NCBI GenBank assembly: GCA_004557655.1
Contig: SFGJ01000002.1
Coordinates: 1 to 64,000 of the forward strand
Direction: 5' to 3'
Length of the DNA: 64,000 nt
Source of the DNA: Clostridiales bacterium
GTDB taxonomy: Bacteria > Bacillota > Clostridia > Oscillospirales > Oscillospiraceae
The notes beneath the pieces were generated by a model, which searched no databases, was not told where the DNA came from, and worked only from the letters and a program-made list of their open reading frames with translations. This document shows, one piece after another, positions 48,904 through 57,439 of the stretch; the first letter of the stretch is position 1; each line of letters begins with the position of its first letter. The translations under genes and the position numbers were made by a program.

Positions 48904-50094
48904 CTATTCCTCCGCCTGCACCTGCACCGGCCGGCCGATCTGCTCCAGACACTCTGCCTGCAGCACCACCACCAGGCTATCGCCCTCCACGGCGGCGGAG
49001 AATCTGGTCTCCGTCACGACTGCGTCCTCGTCCAATTGCGTCTTGAGCTGCTGCAGAAGGAGGGCTTCCCCCTCCTTCTGTGCCTGCTCCCGGCTGCGGC
49101 GCACGGTTTGGCCCTCGTAGACCGTCACCGTTTCCCGTACCAGCGTCACGGGCAGCCGCAGCCCGCCCGGCAGAGACAGCGGATGATAATATGTTATTTT
49201 ATCACAGTTTGCGCCGCATATGCTACCCCTGCCCCACAATTTTATTCTTTTTTTGCCAAAGTCCACGGAAACAGCCGTCTTAACCCGCTTTTCCCCGCTT
49301 TTTTCGGCGATCTCCAGAGGCACGGATACGGACAGCTCATACCATGTCCGGGCTTCCACCGTGCCCAAACTGTGGGTCATGTAGGTGCGTTCGTTTCGTG
49401 TCTCATATACTCCGGTCACCAGAAGCTGCCCCTCCGTCACGGTGCTGCCGGCGGCCACCAGTGCTTTGCCGTCCAGAGCACGCACCTGCGTCACCAGTCC
49501 ATCCCGCTTGGCTACAATGTTCCACACGCCCTCTTTTTCGGCAATTTCCGGCGGCCTTTGCCGCTCCACTACCTGCACATAGGCCACGCAGCCCTTTACA
49601 TTCACCGTCAGCCACGACACATCCGAAAGCTCCAGCAGCACATGGTTGCGCATATCCTCCTGGTCGATCTCAAGACCCGGCGACCCAATGGTGATGCCGT
49701 AGTTTTCCAGGGCTCGGAGCACTGTCTCCGTGGGCACGGTGCTGTTGCCGCTGACCCGAAACTCCCAGATAAAGAGATTCCCGCCGAACAGCAGCAGCCA
49801 GAAGGCCGCAAGGCCTGCCAGCAGCACATATCTTCGCTTGAATCTCCCCCACAGCACCGGTACGCCCCGCCGCCGCAGCACGGTGACCTCTGCTCCGGTC
49901 TGTTCGGCCACCTTGCGCAGCAGGTCCTCCTGCCGCAGCAGTATCCGCAGCCGCAGGCAGATCTCCGATTCCCATGTGAGGTCCCAGAATACGATGCCCT
50001 TTGCCCCCAGCAGATTCAGTACCCGCTCCGGACAGGCGCACTGGATCTCCGCCCATCCGCTGCCCTGCAAAAAATGAACCGCTCGCTTATACAT
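48904..50094 (-). CDS. yqfD: Sporulation protein YqfD
   Basis: 396 residues. A soluble N-terminal part, one membrane segment at about 90-110 (YVLLAGLAAFWLLLFGGNLFIW), a POTRA-like region (FRVSGNSTVPTETVLRALENYGI) and a conserved GSTVTEGQLLVTGVYE block. YqfD is made under sigma E and needed for efficient sporulation. Order yqfC-yqfD-phoH-ybeY-era is the Firmicutes standard. Confidence 0.9.
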   Translation of the reverse strand: MYKRAVHFLQGSGWAEIQCACPERVLNLLGAKGIVFWDLTWESEICLRLRILLRQEDLLRKVAEQTGAEVTVLRRRGVPVLWGRFKRRYVLLAGLAAFWLLLFGGNLFIWEFRVSGNSTVPTETVLRALENYGITIGSPGLEIDQEDMRNHVLLELSDVSWLTVNVKGCVAYVQVVERQRPPEIAEKEGVWNIVAKRDGLVTQVRALDGKALVAAGSTVTEGQLLVTGVYETRNERTYMTHSLGTVEARTWYELSVSVPLEIAEKSGEKRVKTAVSVDFGKKRIKLWGRGSICGANCDKITYYHPLSLPGGLRLPVTLVRETVTVYEGQTVRRSREQAQKEGEALLLQQLKTQLDEDAVVTETRFSAAVEGDSLVVVLQAECLEQIGRPVQVQAEE

Positions 50095-50095
50095 A

Positions 50096-50377
50096 TTACT
50101 CTATCAGCTCCACCTGTTTGATGAATCCCGTCAGACGCAGCTCGCTGTCCGTCATAGCCGCCAACTGCAGATCCTTGCCGGTTACGCGCACCGTCAGGCT
50201 GCCGCCGGCTATGGCGACATCCTCCGTGCTGTAGGAGATCACTCCCCTGTGGCCGGAGATATAGATCTGCCGGTTGCCGTACAGCTCCAGCTGCGGCACA
50301 CCTGCCGCCACCTCCGGCGGCAGATTCAGCCGTTCCACCGCTTCCCGCCCTACCTGTGATAGTTTTCGTTTTTGCAT
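50096..50377 (-). CDS. yqfC: Sporulation protein YqfC (YabP family)
   Basis: 93 residues from ATG 50377 with GGAGGTG ahead. PQLELYGNRQIYISGHRGVISYS and LTVRVTGKDLQLAAMTDSEL, GFIKQVEL match the YabP/YqfC family, a beta-rich sporulation protein. First gene of the yqfC-yqfD-phoH operon, presumably under sigma E; no clear sigma E promoter was identified by eye. Confidence 0.9.
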   Translation of the reverse strand: MQKRKLSQVGREAVERLNLPPEVAAGVPQLELYGNRQIYISGHRGVISYSTEDVAIAGGSLTVRVTGKDLQLAAMTDSELRLTGFIKQVELIE

Positions 50378-50420
50378 GGCGCACCTCCACGGGAAAATCG
50401 TATGCCCGCAAAAAGAAAAA

Positions 50421-50448
50421 CTTGCCTGTCCCGCCAAAAGCAGGCAAG
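50421..50448. repeat. Hairpin between divergent yqfC and the ylbJ-like gene
   Basis: CTTGCCTG (50421-50428) pairs with CAGGCAAG (50441-50448); on the minus strand it is followed by GTTTTTCTTTTT, making it terminator-like in front of yqfC. Confidence 0.45.
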
Positions 50449-50494
50449 CCCCGCTCCCCGGGCGCATACAGTGATGCCGTAGGGGGGCGAGGCT

Positions 50495-51400
50495 TTGAGA
50501 AAGCGAATGTGGCAGGGAATTTTTCTGTCCGGGAGCATGGTGCTGCTACTGGTATGCAGCGCCGCTGCCGCCGAAGCGGTGCGGCAGGGGCTTTTGCTCT
50601 GCGCCCGTTCGGTGGTCCCGGCGCTGTTCCCGTATTTTGTGGTGTCGGGACTTTTTACATCTTTAGGCTTTGCCGAGAGTGCGGGGCGCCGCCTTGCCCC
50701 GGTGACGGAACGGCTGCTGGGCGTGGGAGGGGCGGGAGCCTCCGCGTTTTTTTTGGGGCTTTTGGGCGGCTACCCTGTAGGGGGACGCACCGTGGGCCAG
50801 CTTTACCGGACGGGTCGGATAGAAAAGGACGAGGCGGAGCATCTGCTCTCCTTCTGCAACAACGCGGGGCCGTCCTTCATTCTGGGTGTGGTGGGCCTGG
50901 GCTGCTTTCGGAGTCTACGGGTGGGGGCGATATTATATACCATCCACGCTCTGTCTGCCGGGCTGGTAGGAATGCTGCTGCGGGGGAGCTGCCACTCCCG
51001 CCGAGGAGGGTTTCACCCTCAACCGCCTCCGGAAAAAATTCTCCCGGCCTTCATCCGCTCCGTCCAGGAATCCGCAGCCGCCATGCTTCGCGTCTGTGGC
51101 TTCGTGGTGTTTGCGCTGGTGGCGCAGACGCTTCTGACGGACTTGACGGGGCTGGCGCATCCGGCATTTTTGGGCTTCATTGAGCTCACGGTTGGCGTGA
51201 CGCGGCTGGGCAGTGGAAAAAGGGATTTTGTCTGGGCGGCGGCCATGCTGGGGTGGGGCGGATTGTCCGTCCACGGACAGACGGCTGCGGTGCTCAGCGG
51301 CACCGAACTGAAAATGGGGCGGTATTTTCTGGGCAAGGCTTTGCAGGCTGTGCTGTCCGCTGCGCTGGCATATGTCATAGGAAATGGAATAGCGCGTTGA
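50495..51400 (+). CDS. YlbJ-like sporulation integral membrane protein
   Basis: 301 residues, about eight hydrophobic segments, with VPALFPYFVVSGLF, FFLGLLGGYPVGGRTVGQLY and LLSFCNNAGPSFILG, features of the YlbJ/SpoVV-type Gate (nucleoside-recognition) membrane proteins that help move dipicolinate into the forespore. The likely start is TTG 50495 with AGGGGGG seven bases ahead. It converges on feoB and overlaps its end by 26 bases. Confidence 0.78.
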   Translation: MRKRMWQGIFLSGSMVLLLVCSAAAAEAVRQGLLLCARSVVPALFPYFVVSGLFTSLGFAESAGRRLAPVTERLLGVGGAGASAFFLGLLGGYPVGGRTVGQLYRTGRIEKDEAEHLLSFCNNAGPSFILGVVGLGCFRSLRVGAILYTIHALSAGLVGMLLRGSCHSRRGGFHPQPPPEKILPAFIRSVQESAAAMLRVCGFVVFALVAQTLLTDLTGLAHPAFLGFIELTVGVTRLGSGKRDFVWAAAMLGWGGLSVHGQTAAVLSGTELKMGRYFLGKALQAVLSAALAYVIGNGIAR

Positions 51401-53360
51401 GCAAACAGCACAGGAGAATGCCCGTGCAAAGAGGCAGCAGCATCCCCACCAGCGTCCATTTTTTACTGCCGGTTTCCTTCAGCAGGGTCAGGCAGGTGGT
51501 GCCGCAGGGCAGGTGCAAAAGACACAGGACCGTGGCGCAGACGGCGGTCTGCCACGACCAGCCGTGGGCGGTCAAAACCTGACCCAACCGGTCGGCCTCC
51601 ACCTCCAGCATGGTGGAGGTGGAGAGATAGCCCATGGCCAGCACCGGCAGCATGATCTCGTTGGCGGGAAAGGCCAGGAGAAATGCCAGCAGCACCATGC
51701 CGTCCAGACCCATGATTCTGCCTAAGGGCTGCAGAAAATCGGATAAAACCGTCAGCAGCGGCTGCCCGGAAACGGTGAGATTGGCCAGAATCCAGATCAA
51801 TGCCCCGGCGGGCGCTGCCACCGTCACCGCCCGCCCCAAAACGAACAGGGTGCGGTCCAAAAGCGACCGCACCAGCACCCGGCCGATCTGGGGCGGACGG
51901 TAAGGCGGCAGCTCCAAGGAGAAGGAGGACACCTGTCCCCGCAGCAGGGTGACGGACAGGAGCTTGGAGCACAGCAGCGTCATCCCCACGGAAAAGAGGA
52001 TGATCCCCAGAAACACCGCCGCCGCCAGCAGCCGCCGCCCCGGTCCGGCGGTATTTCCCAGGAAAAACAGGGAGATGAACACCACCAGGGTGGGAAAGCG
52101 TCCGTTGCAGGGAACAATGGAATTGGTGAGCTGAGCCGTGAGCCGCTCCCGGGGGGAGTCGATGATGCGGCAGCCGGTGACACCGCAGGCGTTGCAGCCA
52201 AAGCCCATGCACATGGTCAGGCTCTGCCGCCCGTGTCCCCCGCAGCGGCACATGAGCCCATCTAAGTTGAAGGCCACCCGGGGCAGATACCCGGCGTCCT
52301 CCAGCAGGGTGAACAGGGGGAAGAAAATGGCCATGGGCGGCAGCATCACCGCCACCACCCAGGCCGTGGTGCGGTACAGGCCGTCGGCTATCAGTCCCTG
52401 CAGCCATTCCGACGCACCCAGAGAAGCCAGCCCGTTTTTCAGCGGCTCCAGCAGGGAAAACAAGGTGGTCTGCAGAAGCTCCGAGGGGGCGTTGGCGCCC
52501 CAGATGGTGAGATAGAACACCGCTCCCAGCAAAAGGAGCATCGCAGGGATGCCCACAAGCCGTCCTGTCAGCAGCTTATCCAGCTGCCGGTCCCGGCGGT
52601 GGGGCGCTTTTTTGCGGCGCAGACACGCCGCGCCCATCTGCTCCGCCTGCCGCACCCGGGCGGCAGTGACGGTGTCCCGGAGGGCTTGATCCGCAAGGCC
52701 GTCTAAATGGACCAAAGCCTGCTGCAGGGCTGCCTGTTCTTCCGGTGAGGGCTGCGTTTCGCCGCACAGCAGGGCAAGGCCCCGGTGCCGCCGGCAGGGC
52801 AGCAGGGAGAGGGCGGTTTCGATGGGAGTGGGATAGGAAATGCGCCATGTGTCACAGGGCTTATCACATTCTGTCTCCGCTGTGACGGCGGCGGTCAGTT
52901 CTCCGAGCCCCCGGCCGCTGCGGGCGGCGGCGCCCACCACCGGGCACGCCAGCAGCCGGGAAAGCGTCTCCAGATCCACCTCCGCGCCGTCCTTCTCCGC
53001 CTCGTCCAGCAGGTTCACGCACACCACCAGCCGAGGGGTGATCTCCCGGATCTGCAGCACCAGGTTCAGATTGCGCTGCAGACAGGTGGCGTCCACCACT
53101 GCCAGAGTAACATCTGCCGTGCCGGAGAGGAGAAAGTCCCGGGTCACCTCCTCTTCCGGGGAGTCGGCGCTGAGAGAGTAGGTGCCGGGCAGGTCCACCA
53201 GGCGCACGGCATAGTCCCCGGAGCGGAAGCCGCCCTCCGCCGAGGCCACTGTTTTTCCCGGCCAGTTCCCTGTGTGCTGGTGCAGCCCCGTCAGGGCGTT
53301 GAAGACCGTGGATTTGCCCACATTGGGGTTGCCCGCCAGGGCCACCGTGATCTCTTTCAT
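51375..53360 (-). CDS. feoB: Ferrous iron transporter FeoB
   Basis: 661 residues from ATG 53360 (AAGGGGG ahead). G-domain with GNPNVGKST (10-18), DLPGTYSL and NLLDEAEKDG, then about ten membrane segments including MCMGFGCNACGVTGCRIID and IVPCNGRFPTLVVF Gate domains. It imports Fe2+ in a nucleotide-dependent way. Its partner feoA is not adjacent but at 59784. The last 26 bases overlap the convergent ylbJ-like gene. Confidence 0.94.
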   Translation of the reverse strand: MKEITVALAGNPNVGKSTVFNALTGLHQHTGNWPGKTVASAEGGFRSGDYAVRLVDLPGTYSLSADSPEEEVTRDFLLSGTADVTLAVVDATCLQRNLNLVLQIREITPRLVVCVNLLDEAEKDGAEVDLETLSRLLACPVVGAAARSGRGLGELTAAVTAETECDKPCDTWRISYPTPIETALSLLPCRRHRGLALLCGETQPSPEEQAALQQALVHLDGLADQALRDTVTAARVRQAEQMGAACLRRKKAPHRRDRQLDKLLTGRLVGIPAMLLLLGAVFYLTIWGANAPSELLQTTLFSLLEPLKNGLASLGASEWLQGLIADGLYRTTAWVVAVMLPPMAIFFPLFTLLEDAGYLPRVAFNLDGLMCRCGGHGRQSLTMCMGFGCNACGVTGCRIIDSPRERLTAQLTNSIVPCNGRFPTLVVFISLFFLGNTAGPGRRLLAAAVFLGIILFSVGMTLLCSKLLSVTLLRGQVSSFSLELPPYRPPQIGRVLVRSLLDRTLFVLGRAVTVAAPAGALIWILANLTVSGQPLLTVLSDFLQPLGRIMGLDGMVLLAFLLAFPANEIMLPVLAMGYLSTSTMLEVEADRLGQVLTAHGWSWQTAVCATVLCLLHLPCGTTCLTLLKETGSKKWTLVGMLLPLCTGILLCCLLNALFHFL

Positions 53361-53488
53361 ACCGTATCCCCCTTGCTGCAGATGTTTCCCCATTGTATGC
53401 GGGAGGACGGGGGGCGGTGTCGTCTATTTGCCGGGTGCGGCGCATATACTGACTGCGTGCTGCGTGGCAGCCGGGAGGAGGAAGCGAG

Positions 53489-54790
53489 ATGAAGATTCAT
53501 GTGGTGAAAAAGGGAGAGACCCTTTTCTCCATCGCGAGGCAGTACGGCGTGTCCGCCCGTCTGCTGCAAAAACAAAACGAAGTGCCGGAGGATGGGGCAT
53601 TGGTGCCGGGGCAGACCCTGGTGGTGCTGCTGCCGGATAAGATCCATACCGTCCAGCCGGGAGACACGGTGTACTCCATCGCAAGGCAGTACGGCATATC
53701 CGTCCGGGAGCTGTATCAAAACAATATCTTCCTGCAGGGGCAGGGGACACTGACCCCCGGGGAAGAGCTGGTCATCACATTGCGGGATGCGCCCAAGGGC
53801 GGCTCGCTGGGGATCAACGGCTATGCCTACCCCTTTATAAACGCCGACCTGCTGCGCCAGACCCTGCCCTATATGACCTATGTGACACCCTTTACCTATG
53901 GCATCGCCGAGGACGGCAGTCTGATACCCCTGCGGGACGAGGGGATTCTGGCGGCGGCGGGACAGTACGACGCAGTACCGTGGATGCACCTGTCGTCCTT
54001 GACGGAGGAGGGGGGGTTTTCCTCGGACCGGGCGGAGATGGTACTGAAAGATCCTGCCCGGCAGAAGGAGCTGGTGCGGCAGGTAAAAGAGACCCTGAGA
54101 GAAAAGGGCTACAGCGGCGTGGATGTGGATTTCGAATATATCCGGCCGGAGCTGGGGGCAGCCTATGCCGCCTTTGTAACGGCCCTGCGGCAGGAATTGA
54201 ATCCGCTGGGATACACGGTGCTGGTGGCACTGGCGCCGAAAACCTTCGCCGCCCAGCGGGGACTTTTATACGAGGCCCACGACTATGCCGCGCTGGGAAA
54301 AGCCGCCAACGGCGTGCTGCTGATGACCTACGAATGGGGCTACACAGCCGGGCCGCCCATGGCGGTGGCGCCCCTTGACAAGGTGAGGCAGGTGCTGAAT
54401 TATGCCCTGACGGAGATAGAGGCGGGGAAACTGTTTCTGGGGGTGCCGGTGTATGGTTACGACTGGCCGCTGCCCTATCAGCAAGGGACGACCCGGGGGG
54501 AGTCGCTGTCTCCCCAGGAGGCTCTGGCTTTGGCCCGGCGATACGGGGCGGAGATCCGATTCGATGAAACGGCCCAGGCACCGTGGTTTAGGTACACTGA
54601 TCGAAACGGCACGGAACATGAGGTGTGGTTCGAGGATGCACGGAGCAGCTACGCCAAATTTCGTCTGGCGGCGGAAAACGGCCTGCAGGGGGTGGGACTG
54701 TGGAATCTGACGCGGCCCGCGCCCCAGACCTATCTGACTCTGCACGGAGGATTTGATATTGAAGTGATGGATAAGAGGGATAGGGGATAA
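53489..54790 (+). CDS. LysM-GH18 glycosidase, spore-cortex type (YaaH/SleL-like)
   Basis: 433 residues: two LysM domains (about 2-47 and 51-97, with GETLFSIARQYGVSARLL and GDTVYSIARQYGISVREL), then a GH18 domain with the catalytic strand GVDVDFEYI (DxDxE type) and MTYEWGYTAGPP. No signal peptide, as in YaaH/SleL, which lie on the spore coat or cortex and hydrolyse cortex fragments in germination. The ATG follows GGAGGAGG. It stands alone, divergent from feoB. Confidence 0.88.
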   Translation: MKIHVVKKGETLFSIARQYGVSARLLQKQNEVPEDGALVPGQTLVVLLPDKIHTVQPGDTVYSIARQYGISVRELYQNNIFLQGQGTLTPGEELVITLRDAPKGGSLGINGYAYPFINADLLRQTLPYMTYVTPFTYGIAEDGSLIPLRDEGILAAAGQYDAVPWMHLSSLTEEGGFSSDRAEMVLKDPARQKELVRQVKETLREKGYSGVDVDFEYIRPELGAAYAAFVTALRQELNPLGYTVLVALAPKTFAAQRGLLYEAHDYAALGKAANGVLLMTYEWGYTAGPPMAVAPLDKVRQVLNYALTEIEAGKLFLGVPVYGYDWPLPYQQGTTRGESLSPQEALALARRYGAEIRFDETAQAPWFRYTDRNGTEHEVWFEDARSSYAKFRLAAENGLQGVGLWNLTRPAPQTYLTLHGGFDIEVMDKRDRG

Positions 54791-54842
54791 GCTGAAAGCG
54801 TAAGGGCCGGGGACGTGGAGATCCGCAATGCCCATAACGGGC

Positions 54843-54882
54843 CGGTGAGGGCACTCGTGTGCAGGGCATGATGCCCTCACCG
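54843..54882 (+). terminator. Hairpin after the GH18 gene
   Basis: Eleven-base perfect stem 54843-54853 / 54872-54882 with an 18-base loop, no T-run. It may slow polymerase or stabilise the message. The 457-base gap to marR also contains a proper terminator at 55,016 and the marR control region, with no further gene seen. Confidence 0.45.
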
Positions 54883-55015
54883 CCCCGAAACGGCAGACGA
54901 AAGCATCTCCCCTGCTTTGCCCAGGCTGCGTTGCTGCGTGAACAGCCGGCGACGACAGGCGCAGAGAGTATGCAAAAGCATGGCGCGCGGCGGGCGTGGG
55001 CACCATTGAAAACAG

Positions 55016-55058
55016 AACAGACGGCTGACCCGCTGTGCAGGGCCGGTCGTCTGTTTTT
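55016..55058 (+). terminator. Terminator upstream of the marR operon
   Basis: AACAGACG (55016-55023) pairs with CGTCTGTT (55048-55055) with further inner pairs, followed by TTTAT. Confidence 0.8.
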
Positions 55059-55167
55059 ATAAAAGTAAAAAAACCCTGAGTGGAATCGGCTTGCGGACTG
55101 CGCGCAAAAGGATGGCGATCCGGGTGCGGAATTCATTATTTGTTTACATACCGGGGCAGAATATCTC

Positions 55168-55222
55168 TTGCGAAACAAATGAAAATATGCTATTATTTAG
55201 CCTGCTAATTTTTAGCGTGCTA
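55168..55222 (+). promoter_or_regulatory. marR promoter with two tandem operator palindromes
   Basis: TTGCGA (55168-55173), 17-base spacer, TATTAT (55191-55196). Directly after it are TAGCCTGCTA (55198-55207) and TAGCGTGCTA (55213-55222), two TAGC-N2-GCTA palindromes fifteen bases apart, over the transcription start: a classic place for a MarR repressor. Confidence 0.8.
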
Positions 55223-55247
55223 AATTTTTAAACAGGAGGAAAGGGCC

Positions 55248-55706
55248 ATGGATCAATTCAGACCGGAGCAGGAGCATTTCGGACCCATGCTGGGATACTG
55301 TGATCATCAGATCCTCAAACTGATGGTGCGCAAGCTGCGCCGGTACGATGTGTCGCCCATTCAGTGCCGCACACTCACCTTTCTCAGCGAGCAGCCGGGG
55401 GATGTGCCCCAGAAGACATTGCAGGAGTATCTGCGGGTGAAACCCTCCACTGTCAACGGCATTGTGGAGAGGCTGGAGGAAAAACACCTGCTGACCCGCA
55501 GTGTGGCTCCCGGAGACGGAAGGCGCAAGCTGCTGCATCTGACAGAGGAGGGGCGGTGCTTTTACCGGGAGTTCACCGCCATCATGGAGGATGTGCACCG
55601 GCAGGCGGAGAAGGGCTTCACCGCCCAGGAGCTGGAGACTCTGCGGAGTTATTTGCTACGCATTGCGGATAATTTATCCCGGGAAACGGAGGAAACGAGC
55701 AGATGA
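55248..55706 (+). CDS. MarR-family regulator of the ABC exporter
   Basis: 152 residues with a winged helix (about 45-110: QKTLQEYLRVKPSTVNGIVERLEEKHLLTRS, GDGRRKLLHLTEEG). It probably represses its own operon through the palindromes at 55,198-55,222 until a ligand binds. AGGAGG lies ahead of ATG 55248, and its stop overlaps the first exporter gene (ATGA). Confidence 0.9.
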   Translation: MDQFRPEQEHFGPMLGYCDHQILKLMVRKLRRYDVSPIQCRTLTFLSEQPGDVPQKTLQEYLRVKPSTVNGIVERLEEKHLLTRSVAPGDGRRKLLHLTEEGRCFYREFTAIMEDVHRQAEKGFTAQELETLRSYLLRIADNLSRETEETSR

Positions 55707-57439
55707 AGAAAAAACTGACCGATTATACCGCCGGATACCGGACCATCATTGTGCTGGGGGTCCTGTGTTCGGCGGGAGAAGCGGTGCTGGAGCTGATACT
55801 GCCCCAGATCATGAGCGATATTGTGGACATAGGCATTCGGAACGCGGACAGGAGCTATATTCTCATGGCGGGCCTTAAAATGGCGGTGATAGCTCTGGCG
55901 GCACTGGCGTTGGGTGTAGGAGCGGCCATATTGGCCTCCCGGGCCAGCATGGGCTTCGGCGCGAACCTCCGGGCCGCCGAATACCGGCAGGTGCAGAAGT
56001 TCTCCTTTGCCAATATCGAGCATTTTTCCACGGCGTCCCTCATCACCCGACTGACCAATGATGTCAGCAGCCTGCAGATGACACTGATGATGGGTATGCG
56101 TATGCTGGTGCGGGCGCCGGTGATGCTGGTGACGGCTCTGGTCATGGCACTCATCATCAGCACCAGATTGAGCCGGATATTTCTGGTGGTGATCCCTCTG
56201 CTGGTGCTGGGGGTGGTGCTGGTGCTGAAAAAGGTGGGCCCGTTCTTCACCGCTTTGCAGGGTGCCACAGACGACCTGAACCAGGTGGTGCAGGAGGATT
56301 TAAACGCCATCCGGGTGGTGAAGTCCTTTGTTCGGGAGGATGTGGAGAAGGATAAATTTGCCGGGCGCAACGAGAGACTCAAGACCATGGCGGAAAAAGC
56401 TTTCGGCTTTGTTGTAATGTTCATGCCTATGGTCGTTCTGCTCATGGGCGGCACCATCGTGGCGGTGCTGTGGATCGGCGGCAACTATGTGTACGAGGGC
56501 AGTTTGCTCTCCGGCGACCTCATCGCCTTTTTCACCTATGTGTCGGAGATCCTCATTTCCCTGATGATGGTGTCCATGGTGATGATGATGCTGACCCGCT
56601 CCATCGCCTGCGGCAAGCGTGTGAGGGAGGTACTCAATGAGGAACCGCAGATCACCGATGAGGCGGCACAGAAGGAACTGACCGTTGCGGACGGGTCTAT
56701 CCGCTTCGACCATGTGTACTTCCGGTATAATGCAGATGGGCAGACCTGGAATCTGGAGGACATCAATTTGACCATACCCTCCGGGGCCACCGTGGGCATT
56801 CTGGGGGGCACCGGCAGCGCGAAGACCACCCTGGTGAGCCTGATCCCCCGGCTGTATGATGTGACGGAGGGCAGCGTCAGTGTGGGCGGACATGATGTGC
56901 GCCGGTACACCATGCGGCACCTGCGTGACGCCTGCGCCATGGTACTGCAGAAGAACACCCTGTTTTCCGGCAGCATCCGGGAGAACCTTCTCTGGGGCGA
57001 CGAAAACGCCACCGACGAGGAAATGCGCGAGGCGTGCCGCATCGCCTGCGCGGAGGAATTCATCGAGAAAATGCCCGACGGCTACGATACACACATTGAG
57101 CAGGGCGGCACCAATGTTTCCGGTGGGCAGAAGCAGCGGCTGTGCATCGCCCGGGCGATCCTTCGAAAGCCCAAGGTGCTGATCCTGGACGACTCTACCT
57201 CCGCGGTGGATACCGCCACGGACGCCGCCATTCGGCAGGGCTTGCGTGCCACGCTCCCCGGCACCACCAAGCTCATCATTGCCCAGCGGATCTCCTCCGT
57301 GGAGGACGCGGACATGATCGTGGTGCTGGACGACGGAAAGATCTCCGGCATGGGAAGCCACGAGGAATTGCTGAAAACCAACGGGATCTACCGGGAAGTG
57401 TATCAGTCCCAGCAGGGAGGAGGTCTTGCGGATGGCTGA
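55703..57439 (+). CDS. ABC exporter half, degenerate ATP site subunit
   Basis: 578 residues: six membrane segments (1-300), then an ATPase domain with GGTGSAKTT (Walker A), SGGQKQRLCIARAI (signature) and VLILDDSTSAVD (Walker B). The catalytic glutamate after Walker B is aspartate here, as in the non-catalytic site of heterodimeric exporters such as LmrCD or BmrCD types. It pairs with the next gene product to expel drugs or lipids. Coupled to marR by a four-base overlap. Confidence 0.9.
   Translation: MKKKLTDYTAGYRTIIVLGVLCSAGEAVLELILPQIMSDIVDIGIRNADRSYILMAGLKMAVIALAALALGVGAAILASRASMGFGANLRAAEYRQVQKFSFANIEHFSTASLITRLTNDVSSLQMTLMMGMRMLVRAPVMLVTALVMALIISTRLSRIFLVVIPLLVLGVVLVLKKVGPFFTALQGATDDLNQVVQEDLNAIRVVKSFVREDVEKDKFAGRNERLKTMAEKAFGFVVMFMPMVVLLMGGTIVAVLWIGGNYVYEGSLLSGDLIAFFTYVSEILISLMMVSMVMMMLTRSIACGKRVREVLNEEPQITDEAAQKELTVADGSIRFDHVYFRYNADGQTWNLEDINLTIPSGATVGILGGTGSAKTTLVSLIPRLYDVTEGSVSVGGHDVRRYTMRHLRDACAMVLQKNTLFSGSIRENLLWGDENATDEEMREACRIACAEEFIEKMPDGYDTHIEQGGTNVSGGQKQRLCIARAILRKPKVLILDDSTSAVDTATDAAIRQGLRATLPGTTKLIIAQRISSVEDADMIVVLDDGKISGMGSHEELLKTNGIYREVYQSQQGGGLADG

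Noticed and set aside
55080..55140. Further repeat copy upstream of marR
   Set aside because: GGCTTGCGGACTGCGCGC resembles parts of the repeat end block, but too little aligns and no stems are conserved.
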